Source: an uncultured Acidobacteriota bacterium (GTDB taxonomy: Bacteria; Acidobacteriota; UBA6911; RPQK01; JAJDTT01). From it: a stretch of 64,000 bases of DNA. The stretch lies in assembly GCA_951812665.1 (NCBI GenBank), contig CATOST010000024.1, forward strand, positions 62,001 to 126,000. The letters are read 5' to 3'. This document shows, in pieces, positions 32,850-42,001 of the stretch. Under the pieces are notes generated by a model. The model was not told the DNA's origin. It did no database searches and worked only from the letters and a program-made list of their open reading frames with translations. Made by a program: the position numbers and the translations under genes. Position 1 is the first letter of the stretch. Each line of letters starts with the position of its first letter.

Positions 32850-34363
32850 TGCTCCGTTCCCGGATTCCCGCCATTCTGATTCTCCCTGCGCTGCTCTGGT
32901 CTTGCTCCGAGCCCGGTCCCACGTCCACACACGTTCTGGAAATCGGCGTCCAGCCCCAGGTGCTGGTGGATAATTTCATTGTGGAGCGAACCGAGGCCCT
33001 CAGCCGCCGGCTGAATCCGTTGGCAAAGCATGCGGCGAATCCGGTGCTGAGTCCTCAACGGCCCTGGGAAGGTCGGTCCACCTTGCCGACCACCGTCCTC
33101 TTCGATGAGGCGGACCGGCGCTTCAAGATGTGGTACCAGTGCCGGGACGAGCTTTCGAGTTCCCGCCGGAGCCGGGATCGCTGGGCCTACGCCGTTTCCG
33201 GTGACGGCATCACCTGGGAAAAACCCAACCTCGGACTCACCTCCTTCGCCGGCTCCCGCCGTAACAATTTGATTCCCTATCCGGTCAGCCGTGTGTTGCT
33301 GGATTCCACTGAGACCGATCCCGAACGCCGCTTCAAGGCTTTGGCATACGATCGGATCGACGAAGATGGCCCGGCCGGCATCTTGGTCGGGTTTTCTCCT
33401 GACGGTCTTGGTTGGAGCCTGCAGTCGCCGAGTCCCCTCCTCGCCGAGACCAGGGGCCAAGGGACGCACGCCGGAATCGGCGACACTCATACGGTCTTGG
33501 GCTGGGATGAACGCTGGGACAGGTATGTGGCCTTGATGCGGCCCAGCCGCCGTTTTCGGGACATCGGCCTCTCCCACAGCACCGACTTCACGGACTGGCG
33601 CCTACCCACGCCGGTGCTGACCCCAGACCCAAACGATCCGCCGGGAACCCAATTCTGCGAGATGGCGGTGTTTCGGGATCGCGGCGTCTACTGGGGACTG
33701 CTCTCGGTCTACCATCCCGACTCCCTCATGGTGGACGTGCAGTTGGCCTTCAGCCGCGACGGGGTCGCCTGGCGACGCGTCGGCCGGCGGCATCCCATTC
33801 TCACCTACGGGCTTCCGGACCGGTTCGACTCCCATCAACTAAGGGCGCTCAATCCGCTGGTGGTGGGTGATGAGATCCGGATCTACTACGCCGCCGAGAA
33901 CGAACCCCATGCCCTCTCTCCTCAGGATGCGCCCCTCGTGACCCATGCCGTCGATGCCCCTGCCGAGACGCCCGCCGAGCAGGGTTGGGTCCGGCGGGGG
34001 CGCGGGTTCGGAGGCTTGGCCCGATGCCGGCGGGACGGATTCGTCTCGCTGGACAGCGGCTCGTCTCTGGGGTCCCTGCTGACCAAGCCCTTCAGCTGCC
34101 GGGGAGACCAGGTTCTGGTCAACGCGGATGCAAGTCGAGGAGAGCTCCGGGTGGAGATTCTGGATGCCCAAGGGCGGCCTCTGGAGGGTTTCGGCGAGGC
34201 GGATGCGGAGCGCATCCGGGGGAATTCCGTCCGCCACGTTGCCGCGTGGAGAGGAGATCCTGATATTTCTTCCCTGAAGGGCCGGGCTATCCGGCTCCGG
34301 ATCACCATGACCAATTCCAAGCTCTACTCCTTCGCCATTGGCGAATCCGGGAGGCCAAAATGA
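32849..34363 (+). CDS. Secreted lipoprotein, glycosidase-like beta-propeller (paralogue of 48695 gene)
   Basis: 504 aa; ATG 32849 shares its A with the upstream TGA. A lipobox-like signal (ILPALLWSC) opens it. The body looks like the five-bladed propeller of GH32/43/117-type proteins: RFKMWYQC, YAVSGDGITWEKPNLGL, GLLSVYHPDS and IRIYYAAENE. A C-terminal beta-sandwich follows (GELRVEILDAQG, LKGRAIRLRITM). The same order is seen in the 48695-50221 protein. No catalytic triad is assigned. Confidence 0.8.
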   Translation: MLRSRIPAILILPALLWSCSEPGPTSTHVLEIGVQPQVLVDNFIVERTEALSRRLNPLAKHAANPVLSPQRPWEGRSTLPTTVLFDEADRRFKMWYQCRDELSSSRRSRDRWAYAVSGDGITWEKPNLGLTSFAGSRRNNLIPYPVSRVLLDSTETDPERRFKALAYDRIDEDGPAGILVGFSPDGLGWSLQSPSPLLAETRGQGTHAGIGDTHTVLGWDERWDRYVALMRPSRRFRDIGLSHSTDFTDWRLPTPVLTPDPNDPPGTQFCEMAVFRDRGVYWGLLSVYHPDSLMVDVQLAFSRDGVAWRRVGRRHPILTYGLPDRFDSHQLRALNPLVVGDEIRIYYAAENEPHALSPQDAPLVTHAVDAPAETPAEQGWVRRGRGFGGLARCRRDGFVSLDSGSSLGSLLTKPFSCRGDQVLVNADASRGELRVEILDAQGRPLEGFGEADAERIRGNSVRHVAAWRGDPDISSLKGRAIRLRITMTNSKLYSFAIGESGRPK

Positions 34364-36111
34364 GATGTTTCCTTCTGCTTGGGGTTCCGGGCGCGCTTTT
34401 CATAGCCTCCTGCGGCCAGGCACCCACCGTGACCACGGGAGAGGCGACTCCCCTGGGTCTGGGCGCCCTGAGCCTGAACGGTGAGATTCATCCCAAGGGG
34501 ATCTACACCACCTATCATTTCGAGTACGGCGCGACGCCTTCGTTCGGATTCAAGACCCGGGAACGGCCGTTGCCGCCGCGCCTGGCGGCCCATTACCGGG
34601 AGACCTGGGATGAAGGCTCCGGGGGTTGGGACAGTTGGGCTCAGGAGCATATCCATCATCCCGAAGGAGGAGCTTCAGGGGGGTATATCGAGTGGCGCCA
34701 GCCGGCGGCCAACAACGACTTCAACCACATGGCCGCCGACGTGCTGCACTTGGTGAAATTCCTCCGGACCGGGCTGCTGTCCCAATGGAGACAAGAGGGC
34801 AACGCCACCCTGGGCGGATCGGATCCCGATCTCCGGGATGCCCGCGTCTCCATCTGGGTCCGGGGAGACGGGTGGAAGCCCAGGGGTTCGGAGCTGACGT
34901 GGTGGCTGCAGAGCCAGAGCAACCCGGGAATGGGGGACCAAGTGGGTTGGCGGCGGGCCAACTGGGCCTACAGCGGCACTACTCTGACCGACGAGCTCCT
35001 GGACGGTGAGTGGCGCCACGTCGTATACCGCCTCGAGAACGACACCAACAAGTGGACCTACGGCGGAAAGAACATTGGCCAGGGCCGTGCGTCCCAGCGC
35101 TACGAGTACTGGTCCATCGACCAGGCCCTGGGGCACAACAACAACAATTTCTTTCACCTCCTGTCTTTCATAGATCCCCAGAACCTCCCGGTCGGCGCCA
35201 TTCACTTCGACGAGTTCGAGTTGACCTACCGCAACGAGTCCCTGCTCCTGGTCAGCAACGGCGGCCGCTTGATCCGTTGGCCGGACAGCGGGAACGACGA
35301 TCCGTCCACCCTGACGGACGGGTGGCGCCATGGCGAGGGGAAGATGTGGCGTAGCGGGCCGGATCCGTCCGAGCCCTTGGAATTCGTGTACGAGTTTCAG
35401 GATCCGGTGACCATCGAGACGATTCAGGTGCACCAGAATTCCGAGTGGCCGAGCCGGGACCTGGAATTCTCGGTTTCGACGGATGGAGATGCGTTCACCC
35501 CGATCAGCCGCTTGGCGCTGCCCGAAAAAGGCGTGCCCAACGCCAACTTCGCCTTCACCGTGGAGACCGGGCTTTCGGTACATGCTGGGTTCCTGAAGGT
35601 CCGAGTGCTGTCCGGCTACCGCTCGCGGCACTGGGGCCTGGGAGAGATCGAGGTCTTCGGAAGCGGTGCCAGGATGCTTCCCGACGACGACCTCTACCAC
35701 GTGAACCAGGATGTGTGGGACCTCCGGCCGGGCGCCACCATTCACTACCGGCTGGTGGCCACGGGTGCCGAAGGCGCCGCCCGGGGCGAGACCAGGAGCT
35801 TCACCCTTTCCCCGGATCGGCGGCCCCAGGTCCGGGCGCTGGAGCCGCTGCGTTCGACTCCGGCCACCGCCCGGCTTCAGGGCAGGCTTTCGCCCATGGG
35901 GCTTCTCACCTACTACCACTTCGAATACGGACCCGATCCCGGTCTGGGAAACAGGACTCCCCTGCGCTATGCCGGAGCCGAGATCACTCCCCGATCCGTC
36001 TTCGCCGACCTGGACGGACTGCAGCCGAAAACCCGCTACCATTACCGGCTCGTGGGTATCAACGAAGACGCCGTGGTCCGGAGCGAAACCGCGTCGTTTC
36101 TGACGCACTGA
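34360..36111 (+). CDS. Secreted multidomain lipoprotein (FN3-like and discoidin-like)
   Basis: 583 aa; overlaps the upstream stop by ATGA. A signal ends at FIASC (lipobox). Two related beta modules bracket the protein: YTTYHFEYGATPSFG near residue 45 and LTYYHFEYGPDPGLG near 520, each like the FN3-type modules of secreted proteins. Between them lie a jelly-roll-like region and an F5/8 (discoidin)-like domain (FVYEFQDPVTIETIQVHQNS and HWGLGEIEVFGSG). It probably binds glycan or a surface target; no enzymatic motif is seen. Confidence 0.75.
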   Translation: MRCFLLLGVPGALFIASCGQAPTVTTGEATPLGLGALSLNGEIHPKGIYTTYHFEYGATPSFGFKTRERPLPPRLAAHYRETWDEGSGGWDSWAQEHIHHPEGGASGGYIEWRQPAANNDFNHMAADVLHLVKFLRTGLLSQWRQEGNATLGGSDPDLRDARVSIWVRGDGWKPRGSELTWWLQSQSNPGMGDQVGWRRANWAYSGTTLTDELLDGEWRHVVYRLENDTNKWTYGGKNIGQGRASQRYEYWSIDQALGHNNNNFFHLLSFIDPQNLPVGAIHFDEFELTYRNESLLLVSNGGRLIRWPDSGNDDPSTLTDGWRHGEGKMWRSGPDPSEPLEFVYEFQDPVTIETIQVHQNSEWPSRDLEFSVSTDGDAFTPISRLALPEKGVPNANFAFTVETGLSVHAGFLKVRVLSGYRSRHWGLGEIEVFGSGARMLPDDDLYHVNQDVWDLRPGATIHYRLVATGAEGAARGETRSFTLSPDRRPQVRALEPLRSTPATARLQGRLSPMGLLTYYHFEYGPDPGLGNRTPLRYAGAEITPRSVFADLDGLQPKTRYHYRLVGINEDAVVRSETASFLTH

Positions 36112-36135
36112 AGGGGAAGAGGCGGGAGATTCTCA

Positions 36136-37089
36136 ATGAACCCGGCTGAGTTCCTGGAGGCCCGGGACCGTCTCTCGACGGTTGCCCGGGTGACCCCGCT
36201 GGTCCAGTCCAAGTTCGATCCCGGGCTCCACTTCAAGGCCGAGAACCTCCAGGTGACCGGCTCCTTCAAGATCCGGGCCGCCTATAACCAGATGGTTCAG
36301 CTCAACCCGGAACAGCGGGCCCGGGGCATCGTCACCTCCAGCTCCGGGAATTTCGCCCAAGCGGTGGCCTACGGCGCGAAAATGTTGGGACTCTCGGCCA
36401 AGATCGTGATGATGGAGAACTCCAACCCCATGAAGGTGTCGGGCACTCGGCGCTGGGGCGGCGAGGTGGTCTTCTGCGAGAGCCGCTTCGAGGCCCGGGA
36501 CCGCACCGTGCAGCGGGTCCGCGAGGAGGACGGACGCAGTACGGTCCACCCCTATGACCACTCCGCAGCGGTGGCCGGAAACGGGACCGCCGGACTGGAG
36601 ATATTGCAGCAACTGGACCAGGTGGAGAACGTGGTCGTTCCCATCAGCGGCGGCGGGCTCATCAGCGGAATCGCCATGGCCGTCAAGGAACGGAAACCTT
36701 CGGTCAAGGTGTGGGGCGTTCAACCGCGGGGCTCCAACGCCACGTATCTATCGTTCCGAAAGCAGGAACCGGTGGCCCTGGATCGGGCCGACACCGTGGC
36801 CGACGGCCTCACCGTCACCCGGCCCGGAAGCCTGACCTTCCCCCTGATTCTTCGCTATGTGGACGGCGTGGAAATGGTGGAGGAAGACTCGATCCTATAC
36901 AGTGTGGGGCATCTCATGGGAGAGGAGAAATTGGTGGTGGAACCCTCCGGCGCCGTTCCCCTGGCCGCGATTCTGGAAGGCAAGGTCCCCCTGCGAAACA
37001 CGGTTCTGGTTCTGAGCGGGGGAAACATGGGGCAGGAGATCATGAACCGGTCTCTCGGTCTCTTCTCCGAGGGAAGGAGTCCAAAATGA
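36136..37089 (+). CDS. PLP-dependent threonine/serine ammonia-lyase (or serine racemase)
   Basis: 317 aa from ATG 36136, with GGGAG upstream. Fold-type II PLP enzyme: the Lys in TGSFKIRAAYNQM forms the Schiff base, SSGNFAQAVA, the phosphate loop SGGGLISG, and a PLP pyridine Ser/Cys region near LVLSGGNMG. The regulatory ACT domain of biosynthetic IlvA is absent, so a catabolic ammonia-lyase or a racemase is more likely. It overlaps the sialidase-like gene by ATGA. Confidence 0.9.
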   Translation: MNPAEFLEARDRLSTVARVTPLVQSKFDPGLHFKAENLQVTGSFKIRAAYNQMVQLNPEQRARGIVTSSSGNFAQAVAYGAKMLGLSAKIVMMENSNPMKVSGTRRWGGEVVFCESRFEARDRTVQRVREEDGRSTVHPYDHSAAVAGNGTAGLEILQQLDQVENVVVPISGGGLISGIAMAVKERKPSVKVWGVQPRGSNATYLSFRKQEPVALDRADTVADGLTVTRPGSLTFPLILRYVDGVEMVEEDSILYSVGHLMGEEKLVVEPSGAVPLAAILEGKVPLRNTVLVLSGGNMGQEIMNRSLGLFSEGRSPK

Positions 37090-38213
37090 AGATCAGATCC
37101 GGTCGAACGTCGCACCTCTGGCTGCGTACGGGTGCCTTTGTGCTGGGAGTCGTCTCCTGCCTCGGGGGAGGAGTTTCTGCCCAGGAGGCCTTCGTCATGG
37201 ACGAACTGGAGGCGGAACGGGTGGTGGTGGCTCCCGGCGGCTATTTCCCGCGCATGGAGATTCTTAAGAACGGCGACCTGCTGGTCTCGGTGAAGGCGGG
37301 CGCCGCTCACGTCGGCAAGACGGGGCGCGCCGACATCGTCCGCTCCACCGACGGCGGCCGCACCTGGGGGAAGCCGGTGACCGTGTTCGACCTGCCCGGC
37401 CGGGACGACGCCATCGACGCCATGGGGCGCCTCTCGGACGGCACCCTGATCGCCGGCATCGTGTCCTATTCCTGGGCGGGCGAGCGCTACACCGGAGAGG
37501 GTTGGAGCGCGGACACGTGGGTGATCCGGTCGTCCGACCACGGGTTCACCTGGAGCGAGCCGGTCAAGCTCGAAGCCACGCCCCACGATTGGCTCTATCC
37601 CTTCGGGCGTCCCGTGGAACTGGAGGATGGGACCGTCCTCCTGTCCGGATACGGTTCGGCTCTTCCCAGGGACCGCAAGACGCCCACCACCTCCTTCGTG
37701 GTCCGGTCCCGGGACGGCGGTAAGACCTGGGGCGAATACGTCGCGGTGGCCAGCCGTTTCGACGAGCTCTGCATTGCCCGGCTGCCCTCGGGGAAGCTGG
37801 TCGCCGCCCTGCGTGAGACCGGGGGCTCGGCCTCCCTCTCCTTCTCTTCCGACGGCGGCCGCACTTGGAGCGAAACGCGCCGTTTGACCGAGGCGGCGGA
37901 GCATCCCGCGGACCTGTTGGTGCTGGCCGATGGAAGACTGCTGATCACCTTCGGCGTGCGCCACCAGCCTTATGGAGTCCAGGCCATGCTCAGCCGGGAC
38001 GGCGGCGAGACCTGGTCCAAGCAGAAGAGGATCCTGTTGGCGTGGGATGGAGAACACGGTGACCTGGGCTATCCGGTCTCCATTCAGAGGCCCGACGGGA
38101 GAATCGTCACCGTCTACTACATCGTCTACGGTGAACGGGACTCCTATGGAGACAAAGGGGTCGCCATGAAGAACTCCTTCACCAAGGCGGTCATCTGGTC
38201 GCCGCCCCGATGA
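37086..38213 (+). CDS. Exo-alpha-sialidase-like protein (BNR/Asp-box propeller), secreted
   Basis: 375 aa from ATG 37086 (ATGA overlap). A signal peptide (GAFVLGVVSCLGGGVSA) opens it. At least five Asp boxes mark the blades of a six-bladed propeller: STDGGRTW, SSDHGFTW, SRDGGKTW, SSDGGRTW and SRDGGETW. The Arg triad of sialidases is not confidently assigned, although RIPM-like positions are weak (YFPRMEIL), so it may be a lectin-like or other glycan-acting propeller. A TMTC-like gene follows with ATGA overlap. Confidence 0.88.
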   Translation: MKIRSGRTSHLWLRTGAFVLGVVSCLGGGVSAQEAFVMDELEAERVVVAPGGYFPRMEILKNGDLLVSVKAGAAHVGKTGRADIVRSTDGGRTWGKPVTVFDLPGRDDAIDAMGRLSDGTLIAGIVSYSWAGERYTGEGWSADTWVIRSSDHGFTWSEPVKLEATPHDWLYPFGRPVELEDGTVLLSGYGSALPRDRKTPTTSFVVRSRDGGKTWGEYVAVASRFDELCIARLPSGKLVAALRETGGSASLSFSSDGGRTWSETRRLTEAAEHPADLLVLADGRLLITFGVRHQPYGVQAMLSRDGGETWSKQKRILLAWDGEHGDLGYPVSIQRPDGRIVTVYYIVYGERDSYGDKGVAMKNSFTKAVIWSPPR

Positions 38214-40036
38214 GTCGAGCCCGGCGAGCCCGGTCCCGAGCCGCCCGGCGGCGGCAGCCGCCACGCCCAACAAGCCGTTTCGACACGTCCCGACTGTTTC
38301 CCTTACTACTTTTCCTGGTAGTGCTGGGGGTCTACGCGCCATCGGCGGTCAACGATTTCGTTTACGACGACAACGAAGTGATCGTCAACCAGAAGGCGCC
38401 CACTTCATTCGCCGAGGTGGCCGGGATCTTCGGCGAACGCCACTTCCCCAATCTCCCCTACTACCGTCCCGTCACGCGGACCACTCTGCTTCTGCAGAAG
38501 ACTTTCCACGGAGACAACCCGGCCCCGTTTCACCTCTTGAACGCCACCTTTATGGCGCTGGCCGCTCTGGTGGTCTATTTCCTGCTGCGGCTGCCGGTAT
38601 TCGGGGTGGCCCGGACGCCGGCACTCCTGGGAGCGGCGCTCTTCGCGCTGCATCCGATCGCCTCCTCCTGTGTCTATCCCACCGCCTCCGGGCGGGAGAC
38701 CCTGCTGCCCTCGCTCTGGACCCTCATCTCGGTCTACGCGTACCTGCGTACGGGCAGGGGCTGGCGGGCGCTTTCGCTGGTGGCCTTCGCCGGCGCCCTC
38801 TTCAGCAAGGAGCAGGCAGTAGTGATCCCCGCCCTCTTCCTGCTGGCGGACGTTGCGGGAATAGCTCCGGACCCGCCCGGGTGGAACCCGCGCCGTTGGA
38901 TCGTTCGCTACCTCCCGCTGTTTCCGATCCTGGCAGGATACTTCTGGATTCGGCACCTGCTCTTCGGCGGTTCCGAGTATGCCTTCGGCGAACTCACGGG
39001 TCCGCTTCTCAGCCTGGGCTACGCCTTCCAGACGACGTTCCTTCCCTCCGTCGAACTGGTCTACGAACCCATTTTGCCGATCTGGCTCTCGTGGCCCCGC
39101 TTGATCTTGTCCTGCCTGGCCGTTGCGGGGTTGCTGGTCCTGGCCCTGCGCCTGGAGTCCCGGCACCGTCCCGTTCTCCTTTTCTGGACGGGCTGGTTCC
39201 TGGTGACCCTGGCACCCACCGCCAACATCATCCAGCAGGAGGCCAAGTATGACGAGCGCTATCTGTTCCTGGCTTCTCTGGCCCTGATCGCCGTAGCCGC
39301 GGCTGTGGTTTCCAAGGGAGAATGGTCAGGACAGCCCGGCAGGACTACGATCGCAGTGGGCCTCCTCCTGGTCGGCGTCGCCGGACTCATCAGCTACCAT
39401 CGGTCCGCCTACTTCCACGACAATCTGGCCTTCAGCCGCCAGTGGCTCCGGACCGACCCTCAATCGGTCAATGCGCACTACAACCTGGGCTTCGGTCTGG
39501 CCCAACTGGGACGTCATCAGGAGGCGGTGGTGGCCTATGAGCGGGCTCTGGAGATCGAGCCGGACTACGGCTTCGCGCACAACAATCTGGGAAACGCCCT
39601 GACCCAGGTGGGAAGACCTGAGGAGGCGATCGGGCACTTCCGAAAGGCCTTGGAGCTCGATGCCTCCTACGCCGAGGCGCACCACAATCTGGCCAACGTC
39701 CTGGTGAAGGAGAACCGGCGCGACGAAGCGATGGAGCATTTACGGGAGGCCGTGCGGCTCCGGCCCGACTTCGCCGAGGCCCAAATGAACCTGGGCAACC
39801 TCCTCACCGAAAAAGGGAGTGCCGCGGAGGCGGTCACCCACTACCGCTCGGCCCTGAAACTGAAGCCCGACTTCGCCGAAGCCCACAACAATCTGGCCAA
39901 CGCGCTGGTGGCGTTGGGGCGGCTTCGGGAGGCGATCTCACACTACTCGGAAGCCCTCCGGATCCGGCCCGGCTATCCCGAGGCCCGGCGCAACCGGGAA
40001 ATAGTATTGATGGAGTTGACGAGAACCGGAGGTTGA
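38210..40036 (+). CDS. Membrane glycosyltransferase-like protein with TPR tail (TMTC-like)
   Basis: 608 aa; ATGA overlap with the sialidase-like gene. Residues about 25-420 contain a GT-C-like membrane region with FVYDDNEVIVNQ near the N-terminus, reminiscent of the acidic loop in PMT/TMTC-type O-mannosyltransferases, plus roughly ten membrane helices. Residues about 425-600 are five or so TPRs (HYNLGFGLAQLGRHQEAV, AHNNLGNALTQVGRPEEAI, AHHNLANVLVKENRRDEA). It may glycosylate surface proteins, an inference from the architecture. The 146 bp after it before the GWxTD gene hold no gene. Confidence 0.88.
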   Translation: MSRARRARSRAARRRQPPRPTSRFDTSRLFPLLLFLVVLGVYAPSAVNDFVYDDNEVIVNQKAPTSFAEVAGIFGERHFPNLPYYRPVTRTTLLLQKTFHGDNPAPFHLLNATFMALAALVVYFLLRLPVFGVARTPALLGAALFALHPIASSCVYPTASGRETLLPSLWTLISVYAYLRTGRGWRALSLVAFAGALFSKEQAVVIPALFLLADVAGIAPDPPGWNPRRWIVRYLPLFPILAGYFWIRHLLFGGSEYAFGELTGPLLSLGYAFQTTFLPSVELVYEPILPIWLSWPRLILSCLAVAGLLVLALRLESRHRPVLLFWTGWFLVTLAPTANIIQQEAKYDERYLFLASLALIAVAAAVVSKGEWSGQPGRTTIAVGLLLVGVAGLISYHRSAYFHDNLAFSRQWLRTDPQSVNAHYNLGFGLAQLGRHQEAVVAYERALEIEPDYGFAHNNLGNALTQVGRPEEAIGHFRKALELDASYAEAHHNLANVLVKENRRDEAMEHLREAVRLRPDFAEAQMNLGNLLTEKGSAAEAVTHYRSALKLKPDFAEAHNNLANALVALGRLREAISHYSEALRIRPGYPEARRNREIVLMELTRTGG

Positions 40037-40181
40037 GTCTGCCGCGGGCCGTACGTTCCCGGTCGCCCGGAGGACCGCGGGCAAGGTCGAATCCGAAGAC
40101 GATTCTTGCCGCAGACTGATATCATAGGGAAGTGAACTCAACCGTTTCGTGCGAAACGCCCGATCGAAGGGGAAGAGACAG

Positions 40182-41807
40182 ATGCCAGCGAGCTTGAGAT
40201 GGAGCGGCGGTCCGGTTGCTTTTCTGGTTCTTTTGGGTTTTTTGACCAGCGGCTTCCGGCCCGGGTTCCTGGAAGAGGAGGATCAGCGGTCGAAGCAGGC
40301 GCAGGAAGAGCAGGACTACTTCAAGAAGTGGCTCAACGAAGACGTGGTCTACATCATCACCAACGAGGAACGGTCCGTCTTCGAGAATCTCAATACACCT
40401 GAAGAGAAGGAGCGGTTCATCGAGCAGTTCTGGGCCCGCCGCGATCCGTCTCCGGGCACCTCTTACAACGACTTCAAGGAAGAGCACTACCGGCGGATCA
40501 AGTACTCCAACGAGCGCTACGCCGCGGGCTTCCCGGGCTGGATGTCGGATCGGGGGAAGATCTACATCAAGTTTGGTCCTCCCGACGAGATCCGAAGCAA
40601 CCCCAGCGGCGGGATCCACTCTCGAGAATTCTACGAGGGAGGCGGCACGGCGGTCACTTTTCCCTTCGAGATCTGGTGGTACCGGTATATCGAGGGAATG
40701 GGACAGGACATCGAGATGGAGTTCGTGGACCGGCTCAACAGCGGAGAGTTCCGGCTGGCCATGGACCAGTGGGAGAAGGAGGTCGGCTTCGAGATGGGGA
40801 TCGGACCCACCACCTTTGAGCAACTGGGACTGGTGACCCGGGCGGAAATGAACCGGGCGCGCTTCCTGGGCAACCCGGGCAACCCCTACGTTCACAGCAC
40901 CCGCATCCAGGACCAGCCCCTGGAACGCCTGAGCCGCTACAGCCAGCTCATGAAACCGCCCGTGATCCGGTTCGATGACCTGAGGACAGTGGTGGAGACC
41001 CGGGTCCGGTTCCAACAGATACCGCTTTCCTTGGTGGCTCACATCACGCCTGTTCACGAGAGCCTGAGCCTGGCGTTGGTGACGGCAAAGATCCAGGTCA
41101 GCCCGGAGAACTACGTCCGGACCGGAGACGTTTGGCGTGCCGAAACCCATATCTACGGCCGGATGACCGACCTCACCGGAAAGGTCGTCTACGAGTTCGA
41201 CGACGACGTGGTCAGCACCCTACGCTCCGCGCCCTCCGGTCTCGGAACTGCCCAACGCCTCTATCAAAGGAAAATTCCCGTCAAGCGGGGTCGGTTCAAG
41301 CTCCAGTTCGTGGTTCGGGAGGTGAAGTCGGAGAAGACCGGAACCTTGGACACCGTGGTCGTGGTGCCGGGTCCGTCGGAGAAGCTCCGGGGCACCCTGG
41401 TGCTGGCGGACCGGGCAGCCCCGGTCCGGCCCGGAGAGTCCCTGGTCGACCCCTTCGTGGTCACCGAGGACCTGAAGGTGTATCCCAGCATCGATGGACA
41501 GTTCGCTCCGTCGGACCGGCTGGGCGTCTACCTGGAGGTTCACAACCTGGCCCAGGACATGGCGACCCAGACGGCGGACGTGAAGTTCCGTTACAGCGTG
41601 GTCTCCAAGGATGGAGCGCTCGTCGCCGATCTGGCCAGGGAACTGGAGCCGAGGCAGGTCGAGAACAACTCGGTCGTCAACGCCTTCTTCGCCTTTCCCC
41701 TTCAGACCTTGGTGGCCGGAGAGTACTCGTTCCAGATGGAGGTGACGGACCTGATCTCGGAAAACCGCCTGCTGCTCAAGGACAATTTCCGCATCGAAGC
41801 CAACTGA
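40182..41807 (+). CDS. GWxTD domain protein, exported
   Basis: 541 aa from ATG 40182, which has GGGGAAG at good spacing; a longer frame from 40149 is less likely. A signal or anchor (PVAFLVLLGFLTSGF) is followed by the GWxTD domain: DEERSVFENL-like helices, FWARRDPSPGTSYNDFKEEH and GWMSDRGKIYIKFGPPDEI, the family signature. The domain is typical of Acidobacteriota and Bacteroidota; function is unknown. The C-terminal half is beta-rich. The next item downstream is the third foldback element. Confidence 0.92.
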   Translation: MPASLRWSGGPVAFLVLLGFLTSGFRPGFLEEEDQRSKQAQEEQDYFKKWLNEDVVYIITNEERSVFENLNTPEEKERFIEQFWARRDPSPGTSYNDFKEEHYRRIKYSNERYAAGFPGWMSDRGKIYIKFGPPDEIRSNPSGGIHSREFYEGGGTAVTFPFEIWWYRYIEGMGQDIEMEFVDRLNSGEFRLAMDQWEKEVGFEMGIGPTTFEQLGLVTRAEMNRARFLGNPGNPYVHSTRIQDQPLERLSRYSQLMKPPVIRFDDLRTVVETRVRFQQIPLSLVAHITPVHESLSLALVTAKIQVSPENYVRTGDVWRAETHIYGRMTDLTGKVVYEFDDDVVSTLRSAPSGLGTAQRLYQRKIPVKRGRFKLQFVVREVKSEKTGTLDTVVVVPGPSEKLRGTLVLADRAAPVRPGESLVDPFVVTEDLKVYPSIDGQFAPSDRLGVYLEVHNLAQDMATQTADVKFRYSVVSKDGALVADLARELEPRQVENNSVVNAFFAFPLQTLVAGEYSFQMEVTDLISENRLLLKDNFRIEAN

Positions 41808-41835
41808 CCGGGCGGTAGACTGGCCCCTGGCTCAA

Positions 41836-41995
41836 CAGCCCGTGGCAAAAGTCGTCACGGCATTCGACCGGGTCTGCATCGTGCGCGGACTGCGTTGCTC
41901 CTCGGTCACATACTCCCGGTATGCTCCCTCAGAGCGCCTTGTCCGGCGGGCGCAGCCCCGGTCTCGGTGCTGCGTGAGACTTTCGCCACGGACTG
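41836..41995 (+). mobile_element. Foldback (MITE-like) palindromic element, copy 3
   Basis: 160 bp with the same ends as the other copies and loop CATACTCCCGGTATG. A perfect 4-bp target duplication, TCAA, lies at 41832-41835 and 41996-41999. About 80% identical to copies 1 and 2. In the inner stem, GCGA/TCGC of copies 1 and 2 is GCTC/GAGC here, so two base pairs changed on both sides. The element ends six bases before the ATG of the next gene and must supply its upstream leader. Confidence 0.9.
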
Positions 41996-42001
41996 TCAAG
42001 C

